Part shown: piece by piece, positions 6,948 to 15,250 of the stretch
Layout of the letters: the number at the start of each line of letters is the position of its first letter
Position numbering within the stretch: the first letter of the stretch is position 1
Origin: Kitasatospora sp. NBC_01246
GTDB taxonomy: Bacteria; Actinomycetota; Actinomycetes; Streptomycetales; Streptomycetaceae
Length of the DNA stretch: 64,000 nt
Reading direction: 5' to 3'
NCBI RefSeq assembly: GCF_036226505.1
Contig: NZ_CP108484.1
Coordinates: 5,704,001 to 5,768,000, forward strand
The notes under the pieces: generated by a model
The model's database searches: none
The model's input: the letters and a program-made list of their open reading frames with translations, nothing else
What the model was told of the DNA's origin: nothing
Translations under genes and position numbers: made by a program

Positions 6948-9900
6948 GTGCACCTGAAGAGTCTGACCCTGCGCGGGTTCAAGTCCTTCGCCTCCGCCAC
7001 CACCCTGCGGTTCGAGCCCGGGATCACCTGCGTGGTCGGTCCCAACGGCTCCGGCAAGTCCAACGTCGTCGACGCGCTCTCCTGGGTGATGGGGGAGCAG
7101 GGCGCCAAGTCGCTGCGCGGCGGCAAGATGGAGGACGTCATCTTCGCCGGGACGAGCGGGCGCGCCCCGCTCGGCCGCGCCGAGGTCAGCCTCACCATCG
7201 ACAACTCCGACGGCGCGCTGCCGATCGAGTACGCCGAGGTGACCATCACCCGGACGATGTTCCGCAACGGCGGCAGCGAGTACGCGCTCAACGGCGACAC
7301 CTGCCGGCTGCTGGACATCCAGGAGCTGCTCTCCGACTCCGGCATCGGCCGCGAGATGCACGTCATCGTCGGGCAGGGACAGCTCGACTCCGTGCTGCAC
7401 GCCGACCCGATGGGCCGCCGCGCCTTCATCGAGGAGGCGGCCGGCGTCCTCAAGCACCGCAAGCGCAAGGAGAAGGCGCTGCGGAAGCTGGACGCGATGC
7501 AGGTCAACCTCAACCGGGTGCAGGACCTGGTCGCCGAACTGCGGCGCCAGCTCGGACCGCTGGGCCGGCAGGCGAAGATCGCCCGGCGCGCGGCCGGCAT
7601 CCAGGCCGAACTGCGCGACGCCCGGCTCCGGCTGCTCGCCGACGACCTGCTCGCGCTGCGCACCGCCGTCGAGGCCGAGGTCGCCGACGAACTGGCGCTG
7701 AAGCTGCGCCGCTCCACCGTCGAACAGGAGCTGTCCCGGGCGATCCAGCGGGAGGCCGTCCTGGAGGCGCAGGTCCAGCAGCTCGGTCCGGGCCTGGAGG
7801 CGGCCCGGCAGACCTGGTACCGGCTCTCCGCCCTGGCCGAGCGGACCCGCGGCACCGTCGGGCTGGCCGAGGCCGGGGCCCGGCACGCGGCCGCCGGGGG
7901 AGCGGTCGAGGAGCGGCGCGGCCGGGACCCGGAAGAGCTGGAGCGCGAGGCCGAGCACGTCCGGGAGGAGGAGGCCGCCCTGGCCGAGGCCCTGGAGGAG
8001 GCCCGGTACGCGCTCGCCGAGGCGGTCGAGTCCCGGGGTGAGCTGGAGCGGGAACTCGCCGCGGAGGAGCGGCGGTTGAAGGACGCCGCCCGGGCCATCG
8101 CGGACCGCCGCGAAGGGCTGGCCCGGCTGCAGGGGCAGGCCGCGGCCGCCCGGTCCAAAGCCGCCGCCGCCGAGGCCGAGATCGGCCGGCTCACCGAGGC
8201 CAGGGACGAGGCACTGCTGCGCGCCGAGGCCGCCCGGACCGCGTACGAGGAGCTGCGGGAGCAGGTCGACGCCTCGGCGGGGGACGACGAACGGGCCGAG
8301 GCCGCCCACGAGGCGGCCCGTGCGCGGCTCGCCGCCGTCGAACGCGATCTGGCCGGTGCCCGCGAGGCCGCCGGCGCCGCCGAACGCGAGCGGGCCGGGC
8401 TGACGGCGCGGCACGACGCCCTGGCGCTCGGGCTGCGCCGCAAGGACGGCACCGGCGCGCTGCTGGCGGCAGCCGACCGGCTGGCCGGGCTGCTCGGCCC
8501 GGCGGCCACGCTGCTGCGGATCGCGCCCGGGCACGAGGGCGCCGTCGCGGCCGCCCTCGGCGCCGCCGCGGACGCGGTGGCGGTCGACTCGCCCGGCACG
8601 GCGGCCGACGCCCTGCGCCTGCTGCGCGCGGCGGACGCCGGCCGGGCCGCGCTGCTCATCGCCGGTGCGCCCGAGCCGGCCGCGCCGACGCCGCCGTTGC
8701 CGCCCACCGCCCGCTGGGCCGCCGAACTGGTCGACGGCCCGGCCCCGTTGCTGCCGGCCGCGCGGGCCCTGCTGGCCGGCGTCGCCGTGGTCGGCTCGCT
8801 CGACGAGGCGGTGCGGCTGGTGACGGAGCACCCGGCGCTGACCGCGGTCACCGCCGAGGGTGACCGGCTCGGCGCGGGCTTCGCGTACGGCGGCGCGGGC
8901 GGTGCGCCGAGCCTGCTGGAGACCCAGGCGGCGGTCGACGAGACCGCCCGGGCGATCGGCGAACTGGACCTCCGCTGCGCCGAGTCGGCCGAGCGGCTGG
9001 CCGAACTCACCGAACTCCGGGGGGAGTCGGCCGCCAGGCTGGAGCAACTGGCCACCACCCGGCGGAAGGCGGAGCGCGAGCGGGCCGAGGTGGCCGGCGC
9101 ACTCGGCCGGCTCGGCGGGCAGTCCCGGGCCGCCGCCGGCGAGGCCGAACGGCTCGCGGCCGCGGCCGGTCGCGCCGAGCAGGGGCTGGCCGACCTGCTC
9201 GACACCGCCGAGGAGCTGGCCGGACGGCTCGCGGCCGCCGAGGAGTCGGCCGACGCGGGGGAGGACGAACCCGACGCCGCGGAACAGCAGCGGTTGGCCA
9301 CGGCCGCCACCGGCGCCCGGCAGGCCGAGCTGGAGGCCCGGCTCGCCGTGCGGACGCACGAGGAGCGGGTGCGCGCCCTCGCCGGGCGGGCCGACCAGCT
9401 GGACCGGGCCGCGCGGACCGAGCGCGAGGCGCGCGCCCGCGCCGCCGAGCGCCGGGAGCGCGCCGAGCACGACGCCCGGGTGGCGAACGCCGTCGCGGCC
9501 GGCGCCCGACAGCTGCTGGCCTGCCTGGAGGTGTCGCTGGCCCGCGCCGACGCCGGACGGGCCGCCGTCGAGCAGGCGCGCGCCGAGCGGGAGGCGCAGC
9601 TGCGGGAGCACCGCGAGCACGGCCGCGAACTCAAGGCCGAGCTGGACAAGCTGGTCGACGCCGGGCACCGGGACGAGGTGCTGCGCGCCGAGAAGCGGCT
9701 GCGGATCGAGCAGCTGGAGTCCCGGGCGCTGGAGGAGTTCGGCATCGAGGGCGGTGAGCTGCTCGCCTCGTACGGGCCGGACCGGCTCGTCCCGGCGCCG
9801 GCACCCGACGACGGCGGGGAGCCCGGCGAGCCGCGGCCGTACGACCGGGCCGAGCAGGAGAAGCGGCTGCGGGCCGCCGAGAAGGCCTACCAGCAGCTCG

Positions 9901-10577
9901 GCAAGGTCAACCCGCTGGCGCTGGAGGAGTTCGCGGCGCTGGAGGAGCGGCACACCTTCCTCGGGGAGCAGCTGGATGACCTCAAGCGGAGCCGGCGCGA
10001 CCTGCTGGACATCGTCAAGGACGTGGACGAGCGGGTCGAGCAGCTGTTCAGTTCGGCGTACCACGACACCGCCGCCCAGTTCGAGGGCGTCTTCTCGCGG
10101 CTCTTCCCCGGCGGGGAGGGGCGGCTGGTGCTGACCGATCCGGACAACATGCTGACCACGGGGGTCGAGGTGGAGGCCAGGCCGCCGGGCAAGAAGGTCA
10201 AGCGGCTCTCGCTGCTCTCCGGCGGCGAGCGCTCGCTGACCGCGGTGGCGCTGCTGGTGTCGATCTTCAAGGCCCGGCCCAGCCCGTTCTACGTGATGGA
10301 CGAGGTGGAGGCGGCGCTGGACGAGACCAACCTGCGCCGGCTGGTCGGGATCATGGAGGAGCTGAGGGAGAGTTCCCAGCTGATCGTGATCACCCACCAG
10401 AAGCTGACCATGGAGTCCGCCGACGCCCTCTACGGCGTGACCATGAAGGGCGACGGCATCTCCCAGGTGATCAGCCAGCGGCTGCGGGAGGGGGCGCCCC
10501 CGGCCCGTCGGCGCAGGGCGCTCGCGCAGCCGGCCGGGCAGCGGGAGGCGGCCGCCGCCGCCCGTCCGACCGGGTGA
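6948..10577 (+). CDS. smc: Chromosome segregation ATPase SMC
   Basis: 1209-aa SMC protein, core of the condensin-like SMC-ScpA-ScpB complex that compacts and segregates the chromosome, especially during sporulation septation. Walker A G-P-N-G-S-G-K-S-N is at residues 31-39. Two long Ala/Glu/Arg-rich coiled coils flank a hinge around residues 500-640 (G-L-L-G-P-A-A-T-L-L-R-I...). The C-terminal head has the ABC signature L-S-G-G-E-R-S-L near 1090 and Walker B Y-V-M-D-E-V-E-A-A-L-D near 1115. GTG 6948 is supported by GAGGAGA upstream and by the family N-terminus M-H-L-K-S-L-T-L-R-G-F-K-S-F. A short basic, Ala-rich tail extends past the head. Confidence 0.97.
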   Translation: MHLKSLTLRGFKSFASATTLRFEPGITCVVGPNGSGKSNVVDALSWVMGEQGAKSLRGGKMEDVIFAGTSGRAPLGRAEVSLTIDNSDGALPIEYAEVTITRTMFRNGGSEYALNGDTCRLLDIQELLSDSGIGREMHVIVGQGQLDSVLHADPMGRRAFIEEAAGVLKHRKRKEKALRKLDAMQVNLNRVQDLVAELRRQLGPLGRQAKIARRAAGIQAELRDARLRLLADDLLALRTAVEAEVADELALKLRRSTVEQELSRAIQREAVLEAQVQQLGPGLEAARQTWYRLSALAERTRGTVGLAEAGARHAAAGGAVEERRGRDPEELEREAEHVREEEAALAEALEEARYALAEAVESRGELERELAAEERRLKDAARAIADRREGLARLQGQAAAARSKAAAAEAEIGRLTEARDEALLRAEAARTAYEELREQVDASAGDDERAEAAHEAARARLAAVERDLAGAREAAGAAERERAGLTARHDALALGLRRKDGTGALLAAADRLAGLLGPAATLLRIAPGHEGAVAAALGAAADAVAVDSPGTAADALRLLRAADAGRAALLIAGAPEPAAPTPPLPPTARWAAELVDGPAPLLPAARALLAGVAVVGSLDEAVRLVTEHPALTAVTAEGDRLGAGFAYGGAGGAPSLLETQAAVDETARAIGELDLRCAESAERLAELTELRGESAARLEQLATTRRKAERERAEVAGALGRLGGQSRAAAGEAERLAAAAGRAEQGLADLLDTAEELAGRLAAAEESADAGEDEPDAAEQQRLATAATGARQAELEARLAVRTHEERVRALAGRADQLDRAARTEREARARAAERRERAEHDARVANAVAAGARQLLACLEVSLARADAGRAAVEQARAEREAQLREHREHGRELKAELDKLVDAGHRDEVLRAEKRLRIEQLESRALEEFGIEGGELLASYGPDRLVPAPAPDDGGEPGEPRPYDRAEQEKRLRAAEKAYQQLGKVNPLALEEFAALEERHTFLGEQLDDLKRSRRDLLDIVKDVDERVEQLFSSAYHDTAAQFEGVFSRLFPGGEGRLVLTDPDNMLTTGVEVEARPPGKKVKRLSLLSGGERSLTAVALLVSIFKARPSPFYVMDEVEAALDETNLRRLVGIMEELRESSQLIVITHQKLTMESADALYGVTMKGDGISQVISQRLREGAPPARRRRALAQPAGQREAAAAARPTG

Positions 10578-10648
10578 TCCACCGGCCGACGCCGGGGCAG
10601 CTGCCCGTGGGCGACCCGATCACGGATACTGGACGGGTTGTGACTCCT

Positions 10649-10668
10649 CCCCCTCGCGCGCGAGGGGG
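10649..10668 (+). terminator. smc terminator hairpin
   Basis: CCCCCTCG / CGAGGGGG arms around CGCG form a perfect palindrome, followed by a pyrimidine-rich CTTCT. It lies 70 nt after smc and separates it from ftsY. Confidence 0.7.
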
Positions 10669-10816
10669 CTTCTGATTCAGCCGCTTGACGACCTCATGAC
10701 GGCCAAGCCCCGACCGGTGCCGGACGGCACCGCGTCGGCGTAAGGGAGGCGGCGACGCCCCGTGCGTCGGTGACCGAAGGATCACTCTGTCGTGGGATCC
10801 CGAGAAGGAGATTGAT

Positions 10817-12025
10817 GTGGAATACGTGATCCTTGCCGTTGTCATCGCCGTGCTGGCCGTCGGCGCGGTCGCCGGCCTGGTCGTCTCCGGCAGACGACGC
10901 CGGGAGCTCCCCCCGAAGGCGCGGCCGCCGGTCATCACGCCGCCCGGGACCCCGCGGGAGCCCCAGGTCGGCGAGGAGGCCGCGCCGCCGACCGAGGAGC
11001 CGCGGCGCACCGTCGAGGAGGTCGAGCTCCCCGAGGCGGAGGCGGCCCCGGAGGCTCCCGAGGCGGTCGAGGCCGAGCAGGCGCCGGCCCTCGAAGTCCC
11101 CGAGCCCACCGCCGGCCGGCTGGTCCGGCTGCGCTCCCGGCTCTCCCGCTCGCAGAACTCGCTCGGCAAGGGCCTCCTGTCGCTGCTCTCCCGCGAGCAC
11201 CTCGACGAGGACACCTGGGAGGAGATCGAGGACACCCTGCTGACCGCCGACGTCGGCGTCGCCCCCACCCAGGAGCTGGTCGAGCGGCTGCGAACCCGGG
11301 TGAAGGTGCTCGGCACCCGCACCCCGGACGAGCTGCGCGCCCTGCTGCGCGAGGAGCTGGTCGAGCTGGTCGGCAAGGACGCCGACCGCACGGTGCACTC
11401 CACCAAGCACGAGGCCGGCCCGGCCGTCGTCCTGGTGGTCGGCGTCAACGGCGTCGGCAAGACCACCACCACCGGCAAGCTGGCCCGGGTGCTGGTTGCC
11501 GACGGCCGCTCGGTGGTGCTCGGCGCGGCCGATACCTTCCGTGCCGCCGCCGCCGACCAGCTGCAGACCTGGGGCGAGCGGGTCGGCGCGCGGACCGTCC
11601 GCGGCCCGGAGGGCGGGGACCCGGCCTCGGTCGCGTTCGACGCGGTCAAGGAGGGCATCGCCGAGGGCGCCGACACCGTGCTGGTGGACACCGCCGGCCG
11701 GCTGCACACCAAGACCGGCCTGATGGACGAGCTGGGCAAGGTCAAGCGGGTCGTGGAGAAGCACGGCCCGGTGGACGAGGTGCTGCTGGTGCTGGACGCC
11801 ACCACCGGCCAGAACGGTCTGATCCAGGCCCGGGTCTTCGCCGAGGTGGTCGACATCACCGGCATCGTGCTCACCAAGCTGGACGGCACCGCCAAGGGCG
11901 GCATCGTGGTCGCGGTGCAGCGGGAGCTGGGTGTCCCGGTCAAGCTGATCGGGCTCGGCGAGGGCGCCGACGACCTGGCGCCGTTCGAGGCGGGTGCGTT
12001 CGTGGACGCGCTGATCGGGGACTGA
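10817..12025 (+). CDS. ftsY: Signal recognition particle receptor FtsY
   Basis: 402-aa SRP receptor GTPase that docks Ffh-ribosome complexes to the Sec translocon. An N-terminal membrane helix (I-L-A-V-V-I-A-V-L-A-V-G-A-V) is followed by an acidic/Pro linker, then the N and G domains: G-V-N-G-V-G-K-T-T-T near 210, D-T-A-G-R near 292, T-K-L-D-G near 353 and the closing G-L-G-E-G-A-D-D-L-A-P-F. GTG 10817 is preceded by GAGAAGGAG with 6-nt spacing. The membrane anchor at the extreme N-terminus is the actinobacterial arrangement. Its partner ffh is 7.8 kb downstream. Confidence 0.97.
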   Translation: MEYVILAVVIAVLAVGAVAGLVVSGRRRRELPPKARPPVITPPGTPREPQVGEEAAPPTEEPRRTVEEVELPEAEAAPEAPEAVEAEQAPALEVPEPTAGRLVRLRSRLSRSQNSLGKGLLSLLSREHLDEDTWEEIEDTLLTADVGVAPTQELVERLRTRVKVLGTRTPDELRALLREELVELVGKDADRTVHSTKHEAGPAVVLVVGVNGVGKTTTTGKLARVLVADGRSVVLGAADTFRAAAADQLQTWGERVGARTVRGPEGGDPASVAFDAVKEGIAEGADTVLVDTAGRLHTKTGLMDELGKVKRVVEKHGPVDEVLLVLDATTGQNGLIQARVFAEVVDITGIVLTKLDGTAKGGIVVAVQRELGVPVKLIGLGEGADDLAPFEAGAFVDALIGD

Positions 12026-12043
12026 GCCCCGGCCGCTGTCCGA

Positions 12044-12077
12044 GGAAGGGTCCGCTCCGGTCGGGGCGGGCCCTTCC
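12044..12077 (+). terminator. ftsY terminator hairpin
   Basis: 11-bp arms, one of them a G-U pair in RNA, around a 12-nt loop, 18 nt after the ftsY stop and before the convergent Prim-Pol-like gene. Confidence 0.6.
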
Positions 12078-12152
12078 GCGTGTCCCGGCGTCTTCCGGGG
12101 CGGCGCGGTGGGGGAGCGGGCGGCGGCCCCTCGGAGCCGGCGGGCGGGGTGG

Positions 12153-12824
12153 TTACGAGGCGAGCCAGGCGGGCTCGGCGCTGCGCTCGCGCCCGCGGTG
12201 GCAGGCGTAGGCGAGGGTGCCGAGCAGCAGCCGGGCCTCGGGCGGGCAGCCGGCGTTGTCACGGGTGGGCCGGCGCAGCCAGCGGACCGGGCCCAGACCG
12301 CCGAGCACGGTCGGCGGCGCGGCGACGTAGCTGCCCTCGCCGTGGCAGGTGAGGTCGAGCGCGGCGTCGTCCCAGCCCATCCGGTACAGCAGGTCGGGCA
12401 GCCGCCGGGCGGTGCCGGCGGCGACCAGGAACTGCAGCCGGCCGGTGGGCGAGGCCAGCACCGGGCCGACCTGGGTGCCCATCCGCTCCAGCCGGACCAG
12501 CGCCTGGAGGCCGGCCTGCTCGGGGACGTCCAGGACGTCGAAGGCGCGGCCGGTGGGGAACAGGACGGAGACGTTCGTACCGGTGCGGTCCGCCGGTGCG
12601 CCGCCGGGGGCCGGATGCAGACCGGGCGCGGCACAGCGGGCGGCCCCGCAGTGGCAGCGGGCCGCGGCCGCCGGGCCGGCCTGGTTGCCGACGGTGACCG
12701 CCCAGCCCCAGCGGCCGGTGTACTCCGCGGCCGCCCGGGACGCGGTCACCCGGGTGCGGCGGCGTGCGCTCAGCGGGGCCAACCGCAGGTGCCCCAGTCG
12801 AAGTTCGCCGAACAGGTTGTCCAT
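12153..12824 (-). CDS. Prim-Pol-like (bifunctional DNA primase/polymerase domain) protein
   Basis: 223-aa protein of an actinobacterial family related to the N-terminal domain of bifunctional primase/polymerases (archaeo-eukaryotic primase superfamily). The start is ATG 12824 with GGGGGAGG just upstream. Visible are A-A-E-Y-T-G-R-W-G-W-A-V, the cysteine/histidine motif C-H-C-G-x4-C-x3-G-L-H-P and L-F-P-T-G-R-A-F-D-V-L-D-V-P. In active enzymes the last region carries the D-x-D metal ligands; here the pattern is incomplete, so polymerase activity is doubtful. It lies convergent with ftsY and divergent from nsdA, a placement I recall as conserved in streptomycetes. Role unknown. Confidence 0.8.
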   Translation of the reverse strand: MDNLFGELRLGHLRLAPLSARRRTRVTASRAAAEYTGRWGWAVTVGNQAGPAAAARCHCGAARCAAPGLHPAPGGAPADRTGTNVSVLFPTGRAFDVLDVPEQAGLQALVRLERMGTQVGPVLASPTGRLQFLVAAGTARRLPDLLYRMGWDDAALDLTCHGEGSYVAAPPTVLGGLGPVRWLRRPTRDNAGCPPEARLLLGTLAYACHRGRERSAEPAWLAS

Positions 12825-13456
12825 GCCTCCCCCAACAGGTTCTCGTTGCCGATGGTTACGGGATGGTGACTTTGTGTTGATTGTCCGTTGCGTCGTGCGT
12901 GGTGCGGGAGCGGCGCGCGGCGCATGGCGTGCGCCTGTTGCGGCCCTGCGCCTCGGGCGCCGCCTTGTGGGGGGCGGTGCTCGTGCCGGATCGTCGTGTC
13001 CACGAGGCGGCCGTCTACCGGGGTGGGCGGCAAACTCGCCTGGGGCTGCCGTGGGTTGCAGGTGAGGGGCCGTGGTGCCGGTGGGGACTTGGCAGCCCGC
13101 ATATGCCGGACCGCCGGGACTATCCAGTGAAGCGTGTGCGGTCTTGGATCGGTTCACTCCTGGGGGTGGCGAAAGGTGGCGTTTCGCCAGGGCCGCTCCC
13201 CGGGACCGTGTGCGGGGCGTTACGTTCAGCACGCAGACATCGTCGGGGAGTCCGCTTCCGGCCCTGTGGGGGCGGGAGTTGGGGAATCTGACGGCTCGTC
13301 CGCGAGGATGGCACACCAGTGCGACGAGTGGTCCGACCAGCGGTCTCGACAGCACCTCGGGTACGGAAGAGAAGCAGCACGTCTGGCAAGAGCCCGCAAC
13401 CGTCGGGCGGTCACGATCGGGGCCCCGCAGGGGCCGGGCGGGATGGGGACGTTCCC
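12825..13456. other. 632-bp divergent intergenic region upstream of nsdA
   Basis: No coding frame with family features. It holds the promoters of nsdA (+) and the Prim-Pol-like gene (-). The side near 12840-12890 is AT-richer than average, as expected of the minus-strand promoter. A perfect inverted repeat (13167-13189) is described separately. Confidence 0.5.
13167..13189. promoter_or_regulatory. Perfect inverted repeat, candidate operator
   Basis: TGGCGAAA-N7-TTTCGCCA, 8-bp perfect arms, between the divergent Prim-Pol-like gene and nsdA. The short AT-containing arms and the position far from any stop codon suit a protein-binding site better than a terminator. The regulator is unknown. Confidence 0.45.
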
Positions 13457-14911
13457 ATGGCAGAGAAGCAACCCAATGAGAAGCTGACCACGTGGTTCGC
13501 CCGCAGCGGCTGGTCCAAGGGCGAACTGGCCCGCCAGGTCAACCGCCGGGCCCGCCAGATCGGCGCCCACCACGTGTCCACCGACACCTCGCGGGTGCGG
13601 CGCTGGCTCGACGGGGAGCAGCCCCGCGAGCCCATCCCGAAGATCATGTCGGAGCTCTTCTCCGAACGCTTCGGCTCCGTGGTCTCCATCGAGGACCTCG
13701 GGCTGCGGGCCGCCATCCCGGTCTCCACCGTCGGCGGCGGCGTCGACCTGCCGTGGAGCGCCCCGCAGACCGTCCAGCTGATCAGCGACTACTCGCGCAG
13801 CGACCTGATGCTGAACCGGCGGGGCTTCCTGGGCACCTCGCTCGCCATGACGGCCGGCGCCGCGCTGATCGAGCCGATGCAGCGCTGGCTCGCCCCCGGC
13901 CCGAACGGCGCGCCCACCCCGATCCTGACCGCCGCCAACGGCGGCGAGCCGTTCACCGGCCGGCTCTCCGAGCCCGAGCTGGAACTGCTGGAGCAGACCA
14001 CCGTCATGTTCCGGCAGTGGGACGCGCAGAACGGCGGTGGGCTGCGCCGCAAGGCCGTCGTCGGCCAGCTGCACGAGGTCACCGACCTGCTCCAGGAGAC
14101 CTACCCCGAGCAGACCACCCGGCGGCTGTTCCGGCTCACCGCCGAGCTGGCCCACCTGGCCGGCTGGATGTCCTACGACGTCGGCATGCACCCCAGCGCG
14201 CAGAAGTACTACGTGCTGGCCCTGCACGCCGCCAAGGAGGCCGGCGACCGCCCGTTCGGCGCGCTGATCCTCACCGACATGAGCCGCCAGATGATCCACC
14301 TCAACCGCGGCGAGGACGCCCTGGAGCTGATCCACCTGGCCCAGTACGGCAGCCGGGACACCGCCACCCCGCGCCAGCAGGCCCTGCTGTACGCGATGGA
14401 GGCGCGCGCCTACGCCACCATCGGCGAGGTGAACCGCTGTGCCCGGGCGGTCCGGCTGGCCGAGGACACCTTCACCGACATCCGCGAGGGCGACGGCGAC
14501 CCGGACTGGCTGAAGTTCTTCTCGCCGGCCGAGCTGAACGCCGAGAACGCGCACTCCTTCCGCGACCTCGCCTACCACTCGGACCGGGCCGAGCTGTACG
14601 CCTCGATGTCCGCCCCGGTCATGGAGCGGGCGGTCGACCTCTTCCGCCAGGACGGCGACCACGTCCGCTCCTACGCCTTCAACCTGATCGGCATGGCCAG
14701 CGTGCACCTGCTGCAGCGTGAGCCCGAGCAGGCCGTGGTGATGGCCGAGCAGGCGGTGGAGATCGCCACCAAGGTGCGCTCCGAGCGGCTCAACTCCAGG
14801 GTCCGCAAGACCACCGAGGCCGCCGCCGCCCGGTACGGCGGGGTGGACGCGATCAGCCGGCTCAAGGAGCGGGTGGTCCAGGACATCCCGGAGTACGTGT
14901 CGGTGGTCTGA
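13457..14911 (+). CDS. nsdA: NsdA, negative regulator of differentiation and antibiotic production
   Basis: 484-aa protein matching NsdA, which in S. coelicolor represses sporulation and actinorhodin/CDA/methylenomycin production when intact. The N-terminus (L-T-T-W-F-A-R-S-G-W-S-K-G-E-L-A-R-Q-V-N) is an XRE-like helix-turn-helix with the streptomycete V-S-T-D-T-S-R-V-R-R-W-L-D-G-E motif. Around residue 121 an R-R-G-F-L-G-T-S-L-A-M-T stretch resembles a twin-arginine motif but is internal, so it is probably not an export signal. The C-terminal half is helical and TPR-like. ATG 13457 is used because upstream in-frame sequence has no family likeness. The gene stands alone, ending in a clear hairpin. 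Confidence 0.92.
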   Translation: MAEKQPNEKLTTWFARSGWSKGELARQVNRRARQIGAHHVSTDTSRVRRWLDGEQPREPIPKIMSELFSERFGSVVSIEDLGLRAAIPVSTVGGGVDLPWSAPQTVQLISDYSRSDLMLNRRGFLGTSLAMTAGAALIEPMQRWLAPGPNGAPTPILTAANGGEPFTGRLSEPELELLEQTTVMFRQWDAQNGGGLRRKAVVGQLHEVTDLLQETYPEQTTRRLFRLTAELAHLAGWMSYDVGMHPSAQKYYVLALHAAKEAGDRPFGALILTDMSRQMIHLNRGEDALELIHLAQYGSRDTATPRQQALLYAMEARAYATIGEVNRCARAVRLAEDTFTDIREGDGDPDWLKFFSPAELNAENAHSFRDLAYHSDRAELYASMSAPVMERAVDLFRQDGDHVRSYAFNLIGMASVHLLQREPEQAVVMAEQAVEIATKVRSERLNSRVRKTTEAAAARYGGVDAISRLKERVVQDIPEYVSVV

Positions 14912-14981
14912 CCCGCACCGGCGTCCGCCCCCAGCCTTCCCAGCCCCCCGGCCCCCTCGGCCTCCCCAGCCTCCCCAGCCC

Positions 14982-15019
14982 CCACCGACCGTGACGGCCG
15001 CCGCCGCCACGGTCGGTGG
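14982..15019 (+). terminator. nsdA terminator hairpin
   Basis: Perfect 12-bp arms with a 14-nt GC-rich loop, 70 nt after the nsdA stop and before the amtB regulatory region. Confidence 0.65.
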
Positions 15020-15117
15020 TGTGTCCGGCACCGCGCGTGCCGCGGGGCGGCACGGTAACCCACCGGGCCCGGCGGCACGGCCGTGGTTCACGTAGGCGTA
15101 ACCCGCGCGTCGCCGTC

Positions 15118-15155
15118 GTCACGGTCGCGAAACACCGGGTCGCATCGGTCGAAAC
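15118..15155 (+). promoter_or_regulatory. GlnR-type nitrogen control box upstream of amtB
   Basis: GTCAC (15118), GAAAC (15129) and GAAAC (15151) stand in exact 11-bp register, matching three of four half-sites of the streptomycete GlnR consensus gTnAc-n6-GaAAc-n6-gTnAc-n6-GaAAc. The third half-site (15140, TCGCA) is degenerate. The box lies about 95 bp before the amtB start. GlnR activates amtB under nitrogen limitation in S. coelicolor, so the same control is very likely here. Confidence 0.8.
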
Positions 15156-15250
15156 CCGACTTCGGCACGCTCCTCCCATCGCCGACACCCCGGGTGGCAC
15201 GGGACAGGTATCCCGGGTGTGGAGCGGCTTCCATTCATGAGGAGACGCCG

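Larger units (their letters stand above)
14912..15250. other. 339-bp amtB upstream region
   Basis: Begins with a C-rich tract built of CCCCAGCCT-like repeats (14940-14982), then the nsdA terminator, then the GlnR-type box. A TATCCC near 15211 in CAGGTATCCC may belong to the amtB promoter. No gene is seen. Confidence 0.6.

Noticed and set aside
6516..10397. Very long open frames on the minus strand across smc
   Set aside because: High GC leaves antisense frames open. The translation is Gly/Leu/Arg/Pro-rich with no domain, while the plus strand encodes a complete SMC protein.
13819..13870. Tat signal in NsdA
   Set aside because: The R-R-G-F-L-G motif is at residue 121 behind a DNA-binding domain, not at the N-terminus.
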